This document shows positions 35,601-42,869 of a DNA stretch of 43,153 nucleotides, piece by piece (positions within the stretch are counted from its first letter, which is position 1; every line of letters starts with the position of its first letter). The notes under the pieces were generated by a model. That model made no database searches and was not told the DNA's origin. It worked only from the letters and a program-made list of their open reading frames with translations. A program made the translations under genes and the position numbers. This stretch comes from Akkermansiaceae bacterium UBA5689. Lineage in GTDB: Bacteria; Verrucomicrobiota; Verrucomicrobiia; Verrucomicrobiales; Akkermansiaceae. Location: the NCBI GenBank assembly GCA_002420305.1, contig DIHT01000130.1, forward strand, positions 241 to 43,393, in the 5' to 3' direction.

Positions 35601-36475
35601 GAGCGCCGGGTGTGAATGCGCCGTAGATCAGCCTGATCCGTGAGGTCCTCAAGCACATCGATCGAGTCATGTCCTGTCGACCCGGCGCTCATCGCCCTTG
35701 CTATCCAATCAGGCTTTTGGAGCTCCCCTCCAGCATCGAATGCATCGGGCAGAATTCTCGCTTTTGTCGACTCATCAGCAACCCACCAACCGTAGCGCCC
35801 GTCGGGACTTGATCCACTGCCAGCCTGCGAACGAATTCCCAGTAATCCCCCCGAAACAAGATCCGTGTCAGGAGAGTCCTCACCAGCACTACCTCGGCCC
35901 ATCAAGATCACTCCATTGCTATCTGCATCGGGAATCGCTTCACCGCGAAGAGGTAAATTACGAGCCGTTGCGAGTGCCTCCCTCTGTTCCCGACTCAGTG
36001 AAACAAGCCATGAGCGAAAGTGGTCTCCGCGGTTTTCCTCATACGAGGGAGCCAACCCACTATTCGATGCACCTGCGATGGTCCGGTGCTCGCTTGGTTC
36101 ATCACCCCCAAAACTTTCTGATCCTGCGGACCACGCATCCCATACGCCCGTCCAGTATGGATGGGCCACCCCCTCAGCGTCCGCCGAACCCGATGAAGTA
36201 TCGAGAATCGAGGCCGAAGCTGAAATCCGCTGATCGGGACCCATTTGACGCTGAAGCTCTCCGACCGCTAGCATCAGGGCAAGTCGAGCGTTTGCCTGTG
36301 CCTCGGACTGGGCGTCAAGAGCACCAGTGGAACGCAATGTCACAGAGGATAAGCTTAGGAGACCTATCGCAATCACCGCCAGGAGGGCGAGCACCGCCAC
36401 CGTCGCCACGAGAGAAAACCCCTTCTTTCCTGCGGTCCTCCTCAATGGAGGCCGCGATGTGGTGCTCAGATTCAT
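32651..36475 (-). CDS. Verru_Chthon cassette A-like protein with prepilin-type N-terminus
   Basis: The 1274-aa product begins MNLSTTSRPPLRRTAGKKG followed by FSLVATVAVLALLAVIAIGL. That is a type IV prepilin-like leader with cleavage expected at Gly19-Phe20; the usual Glu5 is missing. The pattern LLSLSSVTLRSTGALDAQSEAQANARLALMLAVGELQ is typical of verrucomicrobial cassette protein A and recalls the large minor pseudopilin (GspK/PilX) of secretion or pilus systems. The long C-terminal part has motifs such as WIARAM, RARAWCEAVVQRVPEYLE, and many Arg and Trp. Family members are known from a four-gene cassette (A-D), but B, C and D are not adjacent here. I chose ATG 36475; an in-frame GTG at 36514 adds 13 residues. 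Function in surface assembly or secretion is inferred. It precedes Giant2 on the same strand. Confidence 0.78.
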   Translation of the reverse strand: MNLSTTSRPPLRRTAGKKGFSLVATVAVLALLAVIAIGLLSLSSVTLRSTGALDAQSEAQANARLALMLAVGELQRQMGPDQRISASASILDTSSGSADAEGVAHPYWTGVWDAWSAGSESFGGDEPSEHRTIAGASNSGLAPSYEENRGDHFRSWLVSLSREQREALATARNLPLRGEAIPDADSNGVILMGRGSAGEDSPDTDLVSGGLLGIRSQAGSGSSPDGRYGWWVADESTKARILPDAFDAGGELQKPDWIARAMSAGSTGHDSIDVLEDLTDQADLRRIHTRRSLELPTEDLRGVRKAFHDVTPYSHGVLADVREGGLKRDLNALLERPILLREQRDDFMLYRFGRNSDRVPLQDLAAYYQLYREQVDYDGSRARNPLGRNLLQINNPDFTPGSKFKREYTNLYRMPVPVKVQFLLSYIGTQRQRPARNDPNQSRYKVHIGITPAVTLWNPYNVPLVLNHGPDRSTQIRFFNLPIALRWKKVGANGSYESARPTSLSWITNRDRYGGGVFRAGNGDRHTGFELFVGGQKPIVFSPGEVRVFSLRQTSGPEGGAQIEDTNQYRPIREVDPGWDPTNWLELPRSDRNQDPIHVEQERDSPLGNNDDGIGGALSFDANDQISFSVSAAENVDLANGAALQFFFRQSSVVRQGEGGAGDNKWMRRQFQMISRMHERGPGGRESQAAIDFHRELMRKGFPGQRDEIEFPPISGREIVGQTRPFLLVSLTAGCEVYHTTAGDAHGRRFASRPFLHSTPIVACPFVDREDYDSFYHHGWNWWVQDINSVLEAAVQVDPNNVNSYYGGGYSAEYGTTHIVQQEVPLTPLHSIGALSHARLGGYSLANEHLGPGAGETRVSYQYTTATGANGLFPHMVQAIGNSYAHPYLGPADAVGSWTRQYSQSVGPKNIPMVDHSYLANKALWDDYFFSSIAPRLVDVYGRDQKITAEQLARRVFFGSGQLPNRRIVPYREGLTENSLGDLFGDDDAALERAETMASHLLVKGPFNVNSTSVDAWRAVFSSLRGKAVATLGLEESLEPNAPITPESSDGSMVAATSVANGEAFEGSPADPIEVEQWTSWRSLTDEEVDSLAEAMVRQVKARGPFLSLSEFVNRRLDGGDRQLSVKGALQAAIDDPDVSINEGFRGPVRSFSQEEVSRMDPAFPEALEGPVAYGSSAYVDQADILRSLGAQLTPRGDTFVVRAYGDSLDQNGAVRARAWCEAVVQRVPEYLEANGERADPAHRKQAELLNEANRNFGRRFRIVQFRWLAAEEV

Positions 36476-36654
36476 AAGGAGAGGGCCTCTGCGTTTATGC
36501 CTAAATCCGCTCACTCATTAATGTGACCCATGGTAAACACATTGTCAATGCGCATCTCGTCACGCCTGCGACAAATCAGGGACATTTAAAAGAGCTCCAG
36601 AGATTCTGTGACCGGCATTGACGAAGTGGGACAGACCGGGCGATATAGGCACTC

Positions 36655-37365
36655 ATGTTCGCGAAGCGACTCTCCTTGCTATCAGGCTTTCTTGGCGCCG
36701 CTGCCGGTTGGTGCCTCGTCGCCTCCCCCTCCGGGGCCGAGGAAATCTCAGTCAGCTGTCTCTCTTTCCCCAAGAAGGCCCCTACTTCGATCGAGTTGCT
36801 CGTCGGGCCGGGCAAGACGATCCCCATCATCCTCCAGAGCCACACCCTTACCGAGCCGGTGAAAGTTCCCAGACTCCAATCATGGAGATTCGGGAAAAGC
36901 GGAACAAATGCAGCGGGTGAATTCGCCTTCAAGACCTACGGACAGGTTAAACCCGGAGCAGCAAGGAACCAGCTTCTCGTGATTGTCGTCAAAGGATCCA
37001 GTCCAGCCGCTGGGCTTAATATTTTGTCCTTGGACGGGAGTCAGAAGTCATTCGGCCCCTCTCAGATGCTGTTTGTCAATCTCGCCCGGGAGCAGGTGGC
37101 AGGATTAGTGGGAGGTAAACAATTTCGACTCAACACCGGGAAGCATACAATCATCAAGCCTCAGGCCGACCGGGGCAACAATCTCTGTTTTGCGTCGTTG
37201 AAGTATAAACGGGCCACCAAATGGCGCACGTTCTTCTCCACTAACTGGCCGACTCTACAGAACGCCCGTGGCCTCGTATTCCTCTATAACGATCCTAGAT
37301 CACAGTCCGTCAAAATGCACTCCGTCGTTGACTCTTTAGTAAGAGTCCCAGTTCCCGAGCCGTAA
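36655..37365 (+). CDS. Conserved-looking secreted protein of unknown function
   Basis: This 236-aa product has a signal peptide (MFAKRLSLLSGFLGAAAGWC, cleavage near SGAEE) and a basic, beta-rich mature part without a domain I can name. Recurrent features are FVNLAREQVAGLVGGKQFRL and the GKHTIIKP turn, then WRTFFSTNWPTLQNARGLVF near the C-terminus. The order of strands looks like a single beta-sandwich. It is divergent from the prepilin-like gene, 179 bases apart, so the two may share a regulatory region. The ThuA gene follows after 66 bases. I cannot assign a function; a verrucomicrobia-restricted family associated with the prepilin-like genes is a reasonable guess. Confidence 0.75.
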   Translation: MFAKRLSLLSGFLGAAAGWCLVASPSGAEEISVSCLSFPKKAPTSIELLVGPGKTIPIILQSHTLTEPVKVPRLQSWRFGKSGTNAAGEFAFKTYGQVKPGAARNQLLVIVVKGSSPAAGLNILSLDGSQKSFGPSQMLFVNLAREQVAGLVGGKQFRLNTGKHTIIKPQADRGNNLCFASLKYKRATKWRTFFSTNWPTLQNARGLVFLYNDPRSQSVKMHSVVDSLVRVPVPEP

Positions 37366-37431
37366 CCGAAACCAAGCAGGAGGTGTTCATCAAGCTCGGA
37401 TGCCTCACCACTGGCCCCAATACTCAGACAA

Positions 37432-38151
37432 ATGAAATCGCTCCTCTACCGCCTCGCTGCCGGACTCCTCCTTTTGATCCCCTTTTCCCCGCTCTACGCC
37501 GATGACCATGAGAAGCTCAAGGTCCTTTATATGGGAGGCCGTGGGCATGACTCTCCCGGCTACGAAAAATTCCTGACCGCCTTCCTGGCCGATCAGGGGG
37601 GATTTGACCTTGTGATCAGCAATAAGCTGGATGACCTCAGAACCGGGACCATCGATAAGTATGATGTGGTCCTCTTTTTCGGGTCCGGCGGCGATTTCAC
37701 CGATCCCGCTCAGGAAAAGGGATTTGAGGATTACCTAAAGAACGGAGGAGGAGTCGTGGGCATTCATGCTACTGACGCCTTCAAGAAGTCCGATGTCTAC
37801 TGGAAGATCTTTGGGGGTCAGTTTATTGGCCATGGAGGCGGCACCTTCCCTATCGAGTTCACTGATACCACACACCCTATCACGAAGGGGATGAAAGGCT
37901 TCGAGATCACTGATGAGTCGTATCGGGACAAATTCCACCCGGCAACGATTGACAAACTACACCACCTCGGCCGCATCAACCGAGGCAACGAGAAGCATTC
38001 CATGATCTGGATCCACGAATACGGCAAAGGCCGACTCTTCAGCACCGGCCTGGGGCACGACGAGAAAGCCTGGTCCAATCCGGCCCTACAGAAGCTGACG
38101 CTTCGGGCCCTGCGCTGGGTAGCCCGTAAGCCGATCAAGGATCCAAAGTGA
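37432..38151 (+). CDS. Secreted ThuA-domain protein
   Basis: The 239-aa protein has a signal peptide (MKSLLYRLAAGLLLLIPFSP, cut after LYA) and a single ThuA domain, a glutamine-amidotransferase-like fold found in the trehalose-utilisation protein ThuA and very common in planctomycetes and verrucomicrobia. Diagnostic stretches are LYMGGRGHDSPGYEKFLTAF, KYDVVLFFGSGGDFTDPAQ, GGGVVGIHATDAF and the closing GKGRLFSTGLGHDEKAW. The usual role is inferred to be periplasmic handling of oxidised sugars, often beside DUF1080 genes, and two such genes are in this window. It follows the unknown secreted protein by 66 bases and converges with the pectate lyase gene, with only 12 bases between stops. Confidence 0.9.
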   Translation: MKSLLYRLAAGLLLLIPFSPLYADDHEKLKVLYMGGRGHDSPGYEKFLTAFLADQGGFDLVISNKLDDLRTGTIDKYDVVLFFGSGGDFTDPAQEKGFEDYLKNGGGVVGIHATDAFKKSDVYWKIFGGQFIGHGGGTFPIEFTDTTHPITKGMKGFEITDESYRDKFHPATIDKLHHLGRINRGNEKHSMIWIHEYGKGRLFSTGLGHDEKAWSNPALQKLTLRALRWVARKPIKDPK

Positions 38152-38163
38152 GGAACTCGCCCC

Positions 38164-39303
38164 CTAATCCCGGGCCATCCTTCGTTCCCGGCGCCAGGCC
38201 GGATAGTCCGCAGCGAGAAGTCCCGCGGGCCAGCGACCCCCGATCCACCCATGGCCTATCCGGTGGGAATGACTCAATTCTGCGAGAGAGTACTTCACGA
38301 CCCCCTGCTCAATAAACATCGGCCTGTTAGTTCCGATTTCATAGTAACGCGCCCACACTGGCTCGGCCTCCGGGTCTTTGACGAGCCTTCGATCCTTTCC
38401 TCCAGGCAGTGAGGCATCAGCTACCGTGACAACCCGCACCCCGTTGACGGCGGCCTGCCGAAACCAGTGCACTGCACCTTCCACAGCTTCGACGACCTCC
38501 GGCGAAGGACTCTTAATCGACATGAGGTAGCGAACAACCCCGACACTCTCCGCGCCAGAAATCGAGGGCAACTCGGAAATTCTGCCCTGAGCCGGGGCCA
38601 GAGTGAGCTCGTCATGCTGCTGACACCATGCGGTCAGCTGCTTTCCATCCCTGATCTGGCATCGGAGGATACAGCTGATTCCCCGCTCCACAGCCCTCAT
38701 GCATTCCTGACGAAGCGATAGGTCGATGATATCGAAGGGAGCCCTCCCCCGGGCAGCCCCATCAAGCACCGAAAGCGCACCGATCATGGCTCCGTCGTTG
38801 AAGGTGATGAGACTCGAGTAGCCGGGCCTGAGCGGATAGAACTGAGGCCATCCTCCGCTCGGATACTGGGCCTTGAGGAGATAGCGCACACCTTTAGCGA
38901 ACCCATCTCTGAACCGGGCTTCCCCAGTTGCCTTACAGACTGCCGCGAGGTAGCGCATCTCGGAATGAGTCGCCCCATTATCAAGGGTGCAGGGAAATTT
39001 CCTCACGCGCAGCACTTCCCGATGAGCCCGACGCTGTTGCTCCGTCAAATGTTCAGTGGCCGCATGCCCTGAAGGATGAACGCTATTATCGTTCTTATAC
39101 CAGCCCCCAACCTCTGATTGGTAGAAGAGAACATTATCCGCAATGCGCTGCGCCTCCACCGAACCATACCAATCAGGATTCTCCCCCAGACAATCCCGCC
39201 AACTACGATCCCGGGCCATAACGCCAGCACAGGTGGTCACGATGGCAGCCAGCGTTACAATGACGCTCCGATTCACCGCACCTTGATAGATCCCCCTTAT
39301 CAT
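38164..39303 (-). CDS. pelA: Secreted pectate lyase, PelA/Pel-15E (PL10-like) family
   Basis: The 379-aa product has a signal peptide (VIVTLAAIVTTCAGVMA) and the marks of the PelA pectate lyase family, polysaccharide lyase family 10. These enzymes cleave polygalacturonate by calcium-dependent beta-elimination. Seen here are NVLFYQSEVGGWYKND, TLDNGATHSEMRYLAAV, GGWPQFYPL and SLITFNDGAMIGAL, in the usual order over the (alpha/alpha) toroid. I start at ATG 39303; a TTG at 39330 would add nine residues ahead of the leader. It stands last in a minus-strand group with a DUF1080 gene and an alpha/beta hydrolase gene, which suggests a small operon for plant or algal polysaccharide breakdown. Confidence 0.9.
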   Translation of the reverse strand: MIRGIYQGAVNRSVIVTLAAIVTTCAGVMARDRSWRDCLGENPDWYGSVEAQRIADNVLFYQSEVGGWYKNDNSVHPSGHAATEHLTEQQRRAHREVLRVRKFPCTLDNGATHSEMRYLAAVCKATGEARFRDGFAKGVRYLLKAQYPSGGWPQFYPLRPGYSSLITFNDGAMIGALSVLDGAARGRAPFDIIDLSLRQECMRAVERGISCILRCQIRDGKQLTAWCQQHDELTLAPAQGRISELPSISGAESVGVVRYLMSIKSPSPEVVEAVEGAVHWFRQAAVNGVRVVTVADASLPGGKDRRLVKDPEAEPVWARYYEIGTNRPMFIEQGVVKYSLAELSHSHRIGHGWIGGRWPAGLLAADYPAWRRERRMARD

Positions 39304-39411
39304 CAGCCCAAGAAACTCTCGGAGAACCAACCTGGCTCTTCGGAATCGAACTAGTAGTGCCCCGTCATTTCCCGACCTGAATTCCGCTCAGGCCGCTCAA
39401 CACACTTCGGT

Positions 39412-40203
39412 TTACTTTTTGATTTCCAGAACCTCAATACTCTTAAATTGAGTCGGATGACTTTCAGCCTGAATCGAAATCGTTCCCTTTTCTATCAGTG
39501 TCCCATCATCCAACTGAGGCAGCTTATACTCCATGGCCAGCTCTCCATTTACGAAGTGACGAAGCCCCTCGCTGCCACGGACTTCCACTTCGCAGGTCAC
39601 CCACTGATCACCACGGAAGGTCTTCGACTGGGAACTCAGGCAGTGCCGCTTATCGACCCGGTCATTAAAGACCACATGCGTCCCCGGAGTGCAGAGATTC
39701 GCGGTGGTCCGGCGGCCCTCTTCGAAGCCACCCAGGAGTTGAACCTCAATCGAAGCGGGGAAATCCTGCTTGAGGGTCATACTTTCGACAGTCTGCCCAT
39801 GAAGCATCAGTCCATTGTTCCGCCGAGCCCATCCTGGCCCTCCACTCACCTGCTCCCCTATGAAACGATAGACAGCGCGAATCTTGTAATGGGAGAACTC
39901 CGTTTTGTAAAAGAGGTGGCCAAAAACGCTATTGAACTGATCCCACTGATCATAGCTCACAGTCAGGAGCCCATCCACAACCCGAAAGGTGTTCTTGTAA
40001 TTTTCTCCGGCCTTGTATCCCACAAACTTTGGAGTCCATCCCTCAAGATCTTTGCCATTAAAGAGACTGATCCATTGACCCTCTGAGGCCTTTGCCGCCT
40101 CCTTTTTCGGATTCTCAGCTTTTTTTTCCTGATCCGCCCAAGTTGACCCAAGTAGAACCCCTGCTAAACTCACTATCAGTCCGATGCATTTGGTAGCTTT
40201 CAT
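39412..40203 (-). CDS. Secreted DUF1080 (3-keto-disaccharide hydrolase-like) protein
   Basis: The 263-aa protein has a signal peptide (MKATKCIGLIVSLAGVLLGS) then a Lys/Glu-rich linker (KKAENPKKEAAKASEG) and a DUF1080 domain. Domain marks are WISLFNGKDLEGWTPKFVGY, the central SHYKIRAVYRFIGEQVSGGP and NNGLMLHGQ, and the closing RHFVNGELAMEYKLPQL. The start at ATG 40203 is preceded by AAGGCAG, a fair ribosome site; ATG 40224 is also in frame. The fold is a concanavalin-like beta-sandwich, and the role, cleavage of 3-keto-glycosides or sugar binding, is inferred from the family. It starts 33 bases after the alpha/beta hydrolase stop and 108 bases before the pectate lyase start, so all three are probably one operon. 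Confidence 0.88.
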   Translation of the reverse strand: MKATKCIGLIVSLAGVLLGSTWADQEKKAENPKKEAAKASEGQWISLFNGKDLEGWTPKFVGYKAGENYKNTFRVVDGLLTVSYDQWDQFNSVFGHLFYKTEFSHYKIRAVYRFIGEQVSGGPGWARRNNGLMLHGQTVESMTLKQDFPASIEVQLLGGFEEGRRTTANLCTPGTHVVFNDRVDKRHCLSSQSKTFRGDQWVTCEVEVRGSEGLRHFVNGELAMEYKLPQLDDGTLIEKGTISIQAESHPTQFKSIEVLEIKK

Positions 40204-40236
40204 CTGCCTTGGTCTAGCACACATCGCAGGCCTTCG

Positions 40237-41046
40237 TCATTCGCGTTTCTGTGAAAACATCCAGTCGTAAACCTCCTGGGTCGAAAACACGATTCGACTA
40301 GCTCCATGACCTTCCTCGGGGAAAACCTTGATTTTCGCCTGCTTTCCTCCTGCTTTTCGAATTGCCGTAATCATCCGCTCGGAACGCTCTGCCGGAACTA
40401 CCCGGTCTTTTGCTCCCGCAAAGGCATAAACGGGAACAGTGGCGAGATTGGCTGCCCACTTCTCAAGATCATCCGTTACTGCCTTGGGTCCGCCTCGGCC
40501 AATACCCCCAACAACGGGAGCAATAGCGGCAAAATGCCCCGGATTATGCCCGCCCCAGACCCAACACCCATATCCCCCCATACTGTTTCCTGTCAGATAA
40601 ATCCGCCTCTCGTCCAGCGGAAGAGTCGCTTTCAGGTGCTCTAGAAGCACATCGAGATCTGACGGAGTCCAGGTTCCGCGACCCTTCGGAGTATCCCTGA
40701 GACACTGAGGAGCCACTACGAGGCATGGCCCTTTTTGAAATTTACGTATTCCAAAAACGACCCTCTGAACCTGCCCTTTTATCTTACTGATATCGCTCCC
40801 CACTCCTCCCGCTCCGTGCAGGTAAATCACGATCGGAACTTTCTTTCCCTTTTTCGCATCGACTGAAAAAAGAAGGAAGTCCGGGTTCAGATACGTTGTC
40901 TTTTCCTGCAGCTTCGCACCCACCGAAGTCACCACAGGAGCGTCTTCCTGCCCTCTAAGTGGAGCCACCAGTGAAAGCGCGCAATAGCCAAAAACAAGCC
41001 GGGTTGAAATGAACCGTAAACAACATTGTCCGAGAGAGGTAATCAC
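40237..41046 (-). CDS. Secreted alpha/beta hydrolase (esterase/peptidase-like)
   Basis: The 269-aa product has an alpha/beta hydrolase fold of the carboxylesterase/predicted-peptidase type. The oxyanion motif YLHGAGG is followed by the nucleophile elbow GNSMGG (Ser155), an acid in GAKDRVVP (Asp214) and a base in EEGHGAS (His247). I start at GTG 41046 because it gives a plausible signal peptide (CLRFISTRLVFGYCALSLVA). The frame is open to ATG 41178, but that start gives a 67-residue leader and overlaps the BFD-type gene at 41144-41440, so I reject it. The gene leads the minus-strand group with DUF1080 and pectate lyase. A role removing acetyl or feruloyl groups from plant or algal polysaccharide would fit, but the substrate is not visible. 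Confidence 0.8.
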   Translation of the reverse strand: MITSLGQCCLRFISTRLVFGYCALSLVAPLRGQEDAPVVTSVGAKLQEKTTYLNPDFLLFSVDAKKGKKVPIVIYLHGAGGVGSDISKIKGQVQRVVFGIRKFQKGPCLVVAPQCLRDTPKGRGTWTPSDLDVLLEHLKATLPLDERRIYLTGNSMGGYGCWVWGGHNPGHFAAIAPVVGGIGRGGPKAVTDDLEKWAANLATVPVYAFAGAKDRVVPAERSERMITAIRKAGGKQAKIKVFPEEGHGASRIVFSTQEVYDWMFSQKRE

Positions 41047-41143
41047 TCTTGCAACGTAGTCGGGTCGGCAACGATTCACACCCCCATTGTCCTGCCACTG
41101 TCCGACCATCGCTGAGATCAGTCTCATACCAGGCGATTCCACC

Positions 41144-41440
41144 CTAGGCTGCGCTGCAGTTACAGAGAACCGTCGCATACCCGCAGTGCTGACATAATCC
41201 GAAAGGCCCGCAATCTGCCGGGAGTCCGTTAAGAATGCGGTTAAGCTTGCACTGACATGCCCTGCACCCTGTCCCTGCTCGTGTGCACATGCTCACTTCT
41301 TCAACCGAGGAGGCCCCGGTTTCGGAGATCGCCCGCCGAACATCTCCCTCAGTCACTCCATGACAATGGCATAGGACAAATTCGCCGATCACACTAGGGG
41401 TGTTGTCCTTCTTTGTTGATTGGACCTTCAGGCAGCTCAT
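41144..41440 (-). CDS. BFD-type [2Fe-2S]-binding protein (bacterioferritin-associated ferredoxin-like)
   Basis: The 98-aa product contains the BFD-like domain: VLCHCHGVTEGDVRRAI, then SMCTRAGTGCRACQCKL. The four conserved cysteines, CHC and CRAC in a C-x-C...C-x-x-C layout, bind a [2Fe-2S] cluster. Bfd helps release iron from bacterioferritin when iron is scarce. After the domain there is an unusual tail with five more cysteines (CGPFGLCQHC, VLCNC). I start at ATG 41440 because the long upstream extension of the frame (to 41647) is low-quality sequence with no known family and overlaps the divergent gene. It faces away from the AraC-type regulator with the palindrome at 41512-41532 between them. 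Confidence 0.85.
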   Translation of the reverse strand: MSCLKVQSTKKDNTPSVIGEFVLCHCHGVTEGDVRRAISETGASSVEEVSMCTRAGTGCRACQCKLNRILNGLPADCGPFGLCQHCGYATVLCNCSAA

Positions 41441-41511
41441 CCGCGCAACGATTCTTCTAAATTCAAAGGCAAGCTCGGAGGTGCAGAGAAATAATTCGAT
41501 ACTTTTATTGC

Positions 41512-41532
41512 TATTGAGACCCAGTCTCAATA
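41512..41532. promoter_or_regulatory. Perfect 9-3-9 palindrome, Fur-box-like operator between the BFD and AraC genes
   Basis: TATTGAGAC-CCA-GTCTCAATA is a perfect inverted repeat. The inner 19 bases have the shape of a Fur box (ATTGAGA...TCTCAAT), with an altered centre. It starts 72 bases upstream of the BFD start and ends 9 bases before the AraC-type GTG start. On the minus strand a TTGAGA in the palindrome is followed 17 bases later by TAAAAG, so the palindrome may overlap the BFD promoter -35 box. Iron control is inferred from the flanking genes. Confidence 0.7.
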
Positions 41533-41541
41533 AAAGAGAGC

Positions 41542-42432
41542 GTGGATGTGTTAAATCCTTCTGTTCTTCATGAAATCGCTGGCTTGACCGATGGGCAAGT
41601 CGAGCTCTTCGATGGAGAGCTAAAAGCCTCACAATCGTGGGCAGCATCCCTCAGAACGAACAGTATTTGCTTCTGCTTTAACGAATCTGGCGAGGCTCTG
41701 TTGATGGGCGAAGGCAATACTCGAATCTACTTACGCCCCCAATCTTTGAGCCTGTTCACGGTGGGAATGGAGCTTCCCCCAATCGCAACACGGATTGGAG
41801 CCGGCCATCACAATTTTGTGCTCATTACCGTTCCGAGAGACCACCTGAGCACCCTCTTCGGTTCCGATTTAATTCACCTCCACCCACAGTTTCACAAGTT
41901 CATTGAAAGGCAGAACACTGCCGGCTTTGGAGTGGTTCGGCCCATGTGGTCCGACGAAAAAAGACTGATGGGATGGTTCCGAAATCCGCCCGTTCCTGAA
42001 GCCGCCAGAAACCTTTGGTATCAGTCCAAAATTGGAGAACTTTTCGCGATTCACCTCTTTGCGAGTGATAACGAATCGTTCCAGGTTCAACACAACCGAA
42101 GAAGCAATCAGTTTTCCGACCGTGCCCTCACCTACCTTCGGAAAAACTACGAGGAAACACTGGATCTTAACGTCCTCGCAGGGAAATGTGGTTGCTCCGG
42201 GCCCTACCTTAGCAGGAGTGTCAAAAGGGAGACCGGTAAAACTCTTCAGCAACACCTCCGCTCCATACGGATTGATGCCGCAGCCCGGATGCTTACCCGG
42301 GGAGCTAACGTGACCGAAGCGGCCTTTGCTGTGGGATATTCTTCCTTGAGCCACTTCTCAAAGGCTTTCGAAGTAGAAAAGGGGTTACTCCCCTCTGAGT
42401 TTGTTCGCGCGGACGAACAAATGATCGGATAG
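41542..42432 (+). CDS. AraC-family transcriptional regulator
   Basis: The 296-aa cytosolic DNA-binding protein has a C-terminal AraC/XylS double helix-turn-helix domain (about residues 192-293; LDLNVLAGKCGCSGPYLSRS, TEAAFAVGYSSLSHFSKAFE). Its N-terminal 180 residues form a cupin-like or PchR-like sensing domain (GEALLMGEGNTRIYLRP). The start is GTG 41542, right behind the palindrome, with GAGAG just upstream. It lies between a BFD-type protein and an iron-binding protein gene, and PchR-like AraC regulators commonly govern iron or siderophore uptake. So I infer an iron-response role; the effector is not visible. It is probably autoregulated through the palindrome. Confidence 0.88.
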   Translation: MDVLNPSVLHEIAGLTDGQVELFDGELKASQSWAASLRTNSICFCFNESGEALLMGEGNTRIYLRPQSLSLFTVGMELPPIATRIGAGHHNFVLITVPRDHLSTLFGSDLIHLHPQFHKFIERQNTAGFGVVRPMWSDEKRLMGWFRNPPVPEAARNLWYQSKIGELFAIHLFASDNESFQVQHNRRSNQFSDRALTYLRKNYEETLDLNVLAGKCGCSGPYLSRSVKRETGKTLQQHLRSIRIDAAARMLTRGANVTEAAFAVGYSSLSHFSKAFEVEKGLLPSEFVRADEQMIG

Positions 42433-42869
42433 CTCGCCGCCCACAATTCTTTTGCCTCTCAGGGGGCGACTGCATCCGCCTGATATCAGCGCGTATGACA
42501 ACCCCTTGTAATCATCCTGCGGGTGTCTCAATTTCTCTGGATTTCAATCGTCAATTGGCTTTCCATTGGACAATCTATCGCTAAGTTTCGCCTTCCGATC
42601 GCGAGCGCAAATGGACCAAGAATGTCACTCTTCCGGGACATTCTCACCATTGGTGCCCGACCATGAATTATTCTAATATCGACTCCCGAATCCGAACCTC
42701 CACTGTGAGAAAAAGCGTCACGAAAAAGAAAAGTCCTGCCATGGCGGAAAGGGCCAGCCTTTCCAAGGAGCGAGGAAAAACCCGATCACCGTTAAGGCAG
42801 ACATCCGCGGACGCCGCTTCGATTCCAAGAGTCGCTGGGGAACAGTCCTAACCCTCCACCTGATCTAAC
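42433..42869. other. Intergenic region upstream of the ferric-iron binding protein gene
   Basis: These 437 bases carry the probable promoter of the iron transporter gene. I see one half-site of the nearby palindrome (GTCTCAAT, 42525-42532), without its partner, and an 11-base palindrome CACCA-T-TGGTG at 42645-42655. A 62-codon open frame at 42663-42851 is very basic and resembles nothing I know, so I do not call it a gene. No strong -35/-10 pair or terminator is clear. Confidence 0.45.

Noticed and set aside
8155..36475. Whole 28 kb surface region as a prophage or mobile island
   Set aside because: No integrase, transposase, phage structural gene, tRNA or flanking direct repeat is visible, and base composition does not change noticeably.
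41441..41647. Long N-terminal extension of the BFD-type gene
   Set aside because: The extra 69 residues read as low-quality sequence and overlap the divergent AraC-type gene and the palindrome.
42525..42532. GTCTCAAT half-site upstream of the iron-binding protein gene
   Set aside because: Well placed, but the opposite arm is missing, so I list it only as a possible weak site.
42663..42851. 62-codon open frame starting at an ATG before the iron-binding protein gene
   Set aside because: Very basic, low-complexity product that resembles no family, including HemP/HmuP, which I looked for because of the iron context. No ribosome site. Treated as intergenic.
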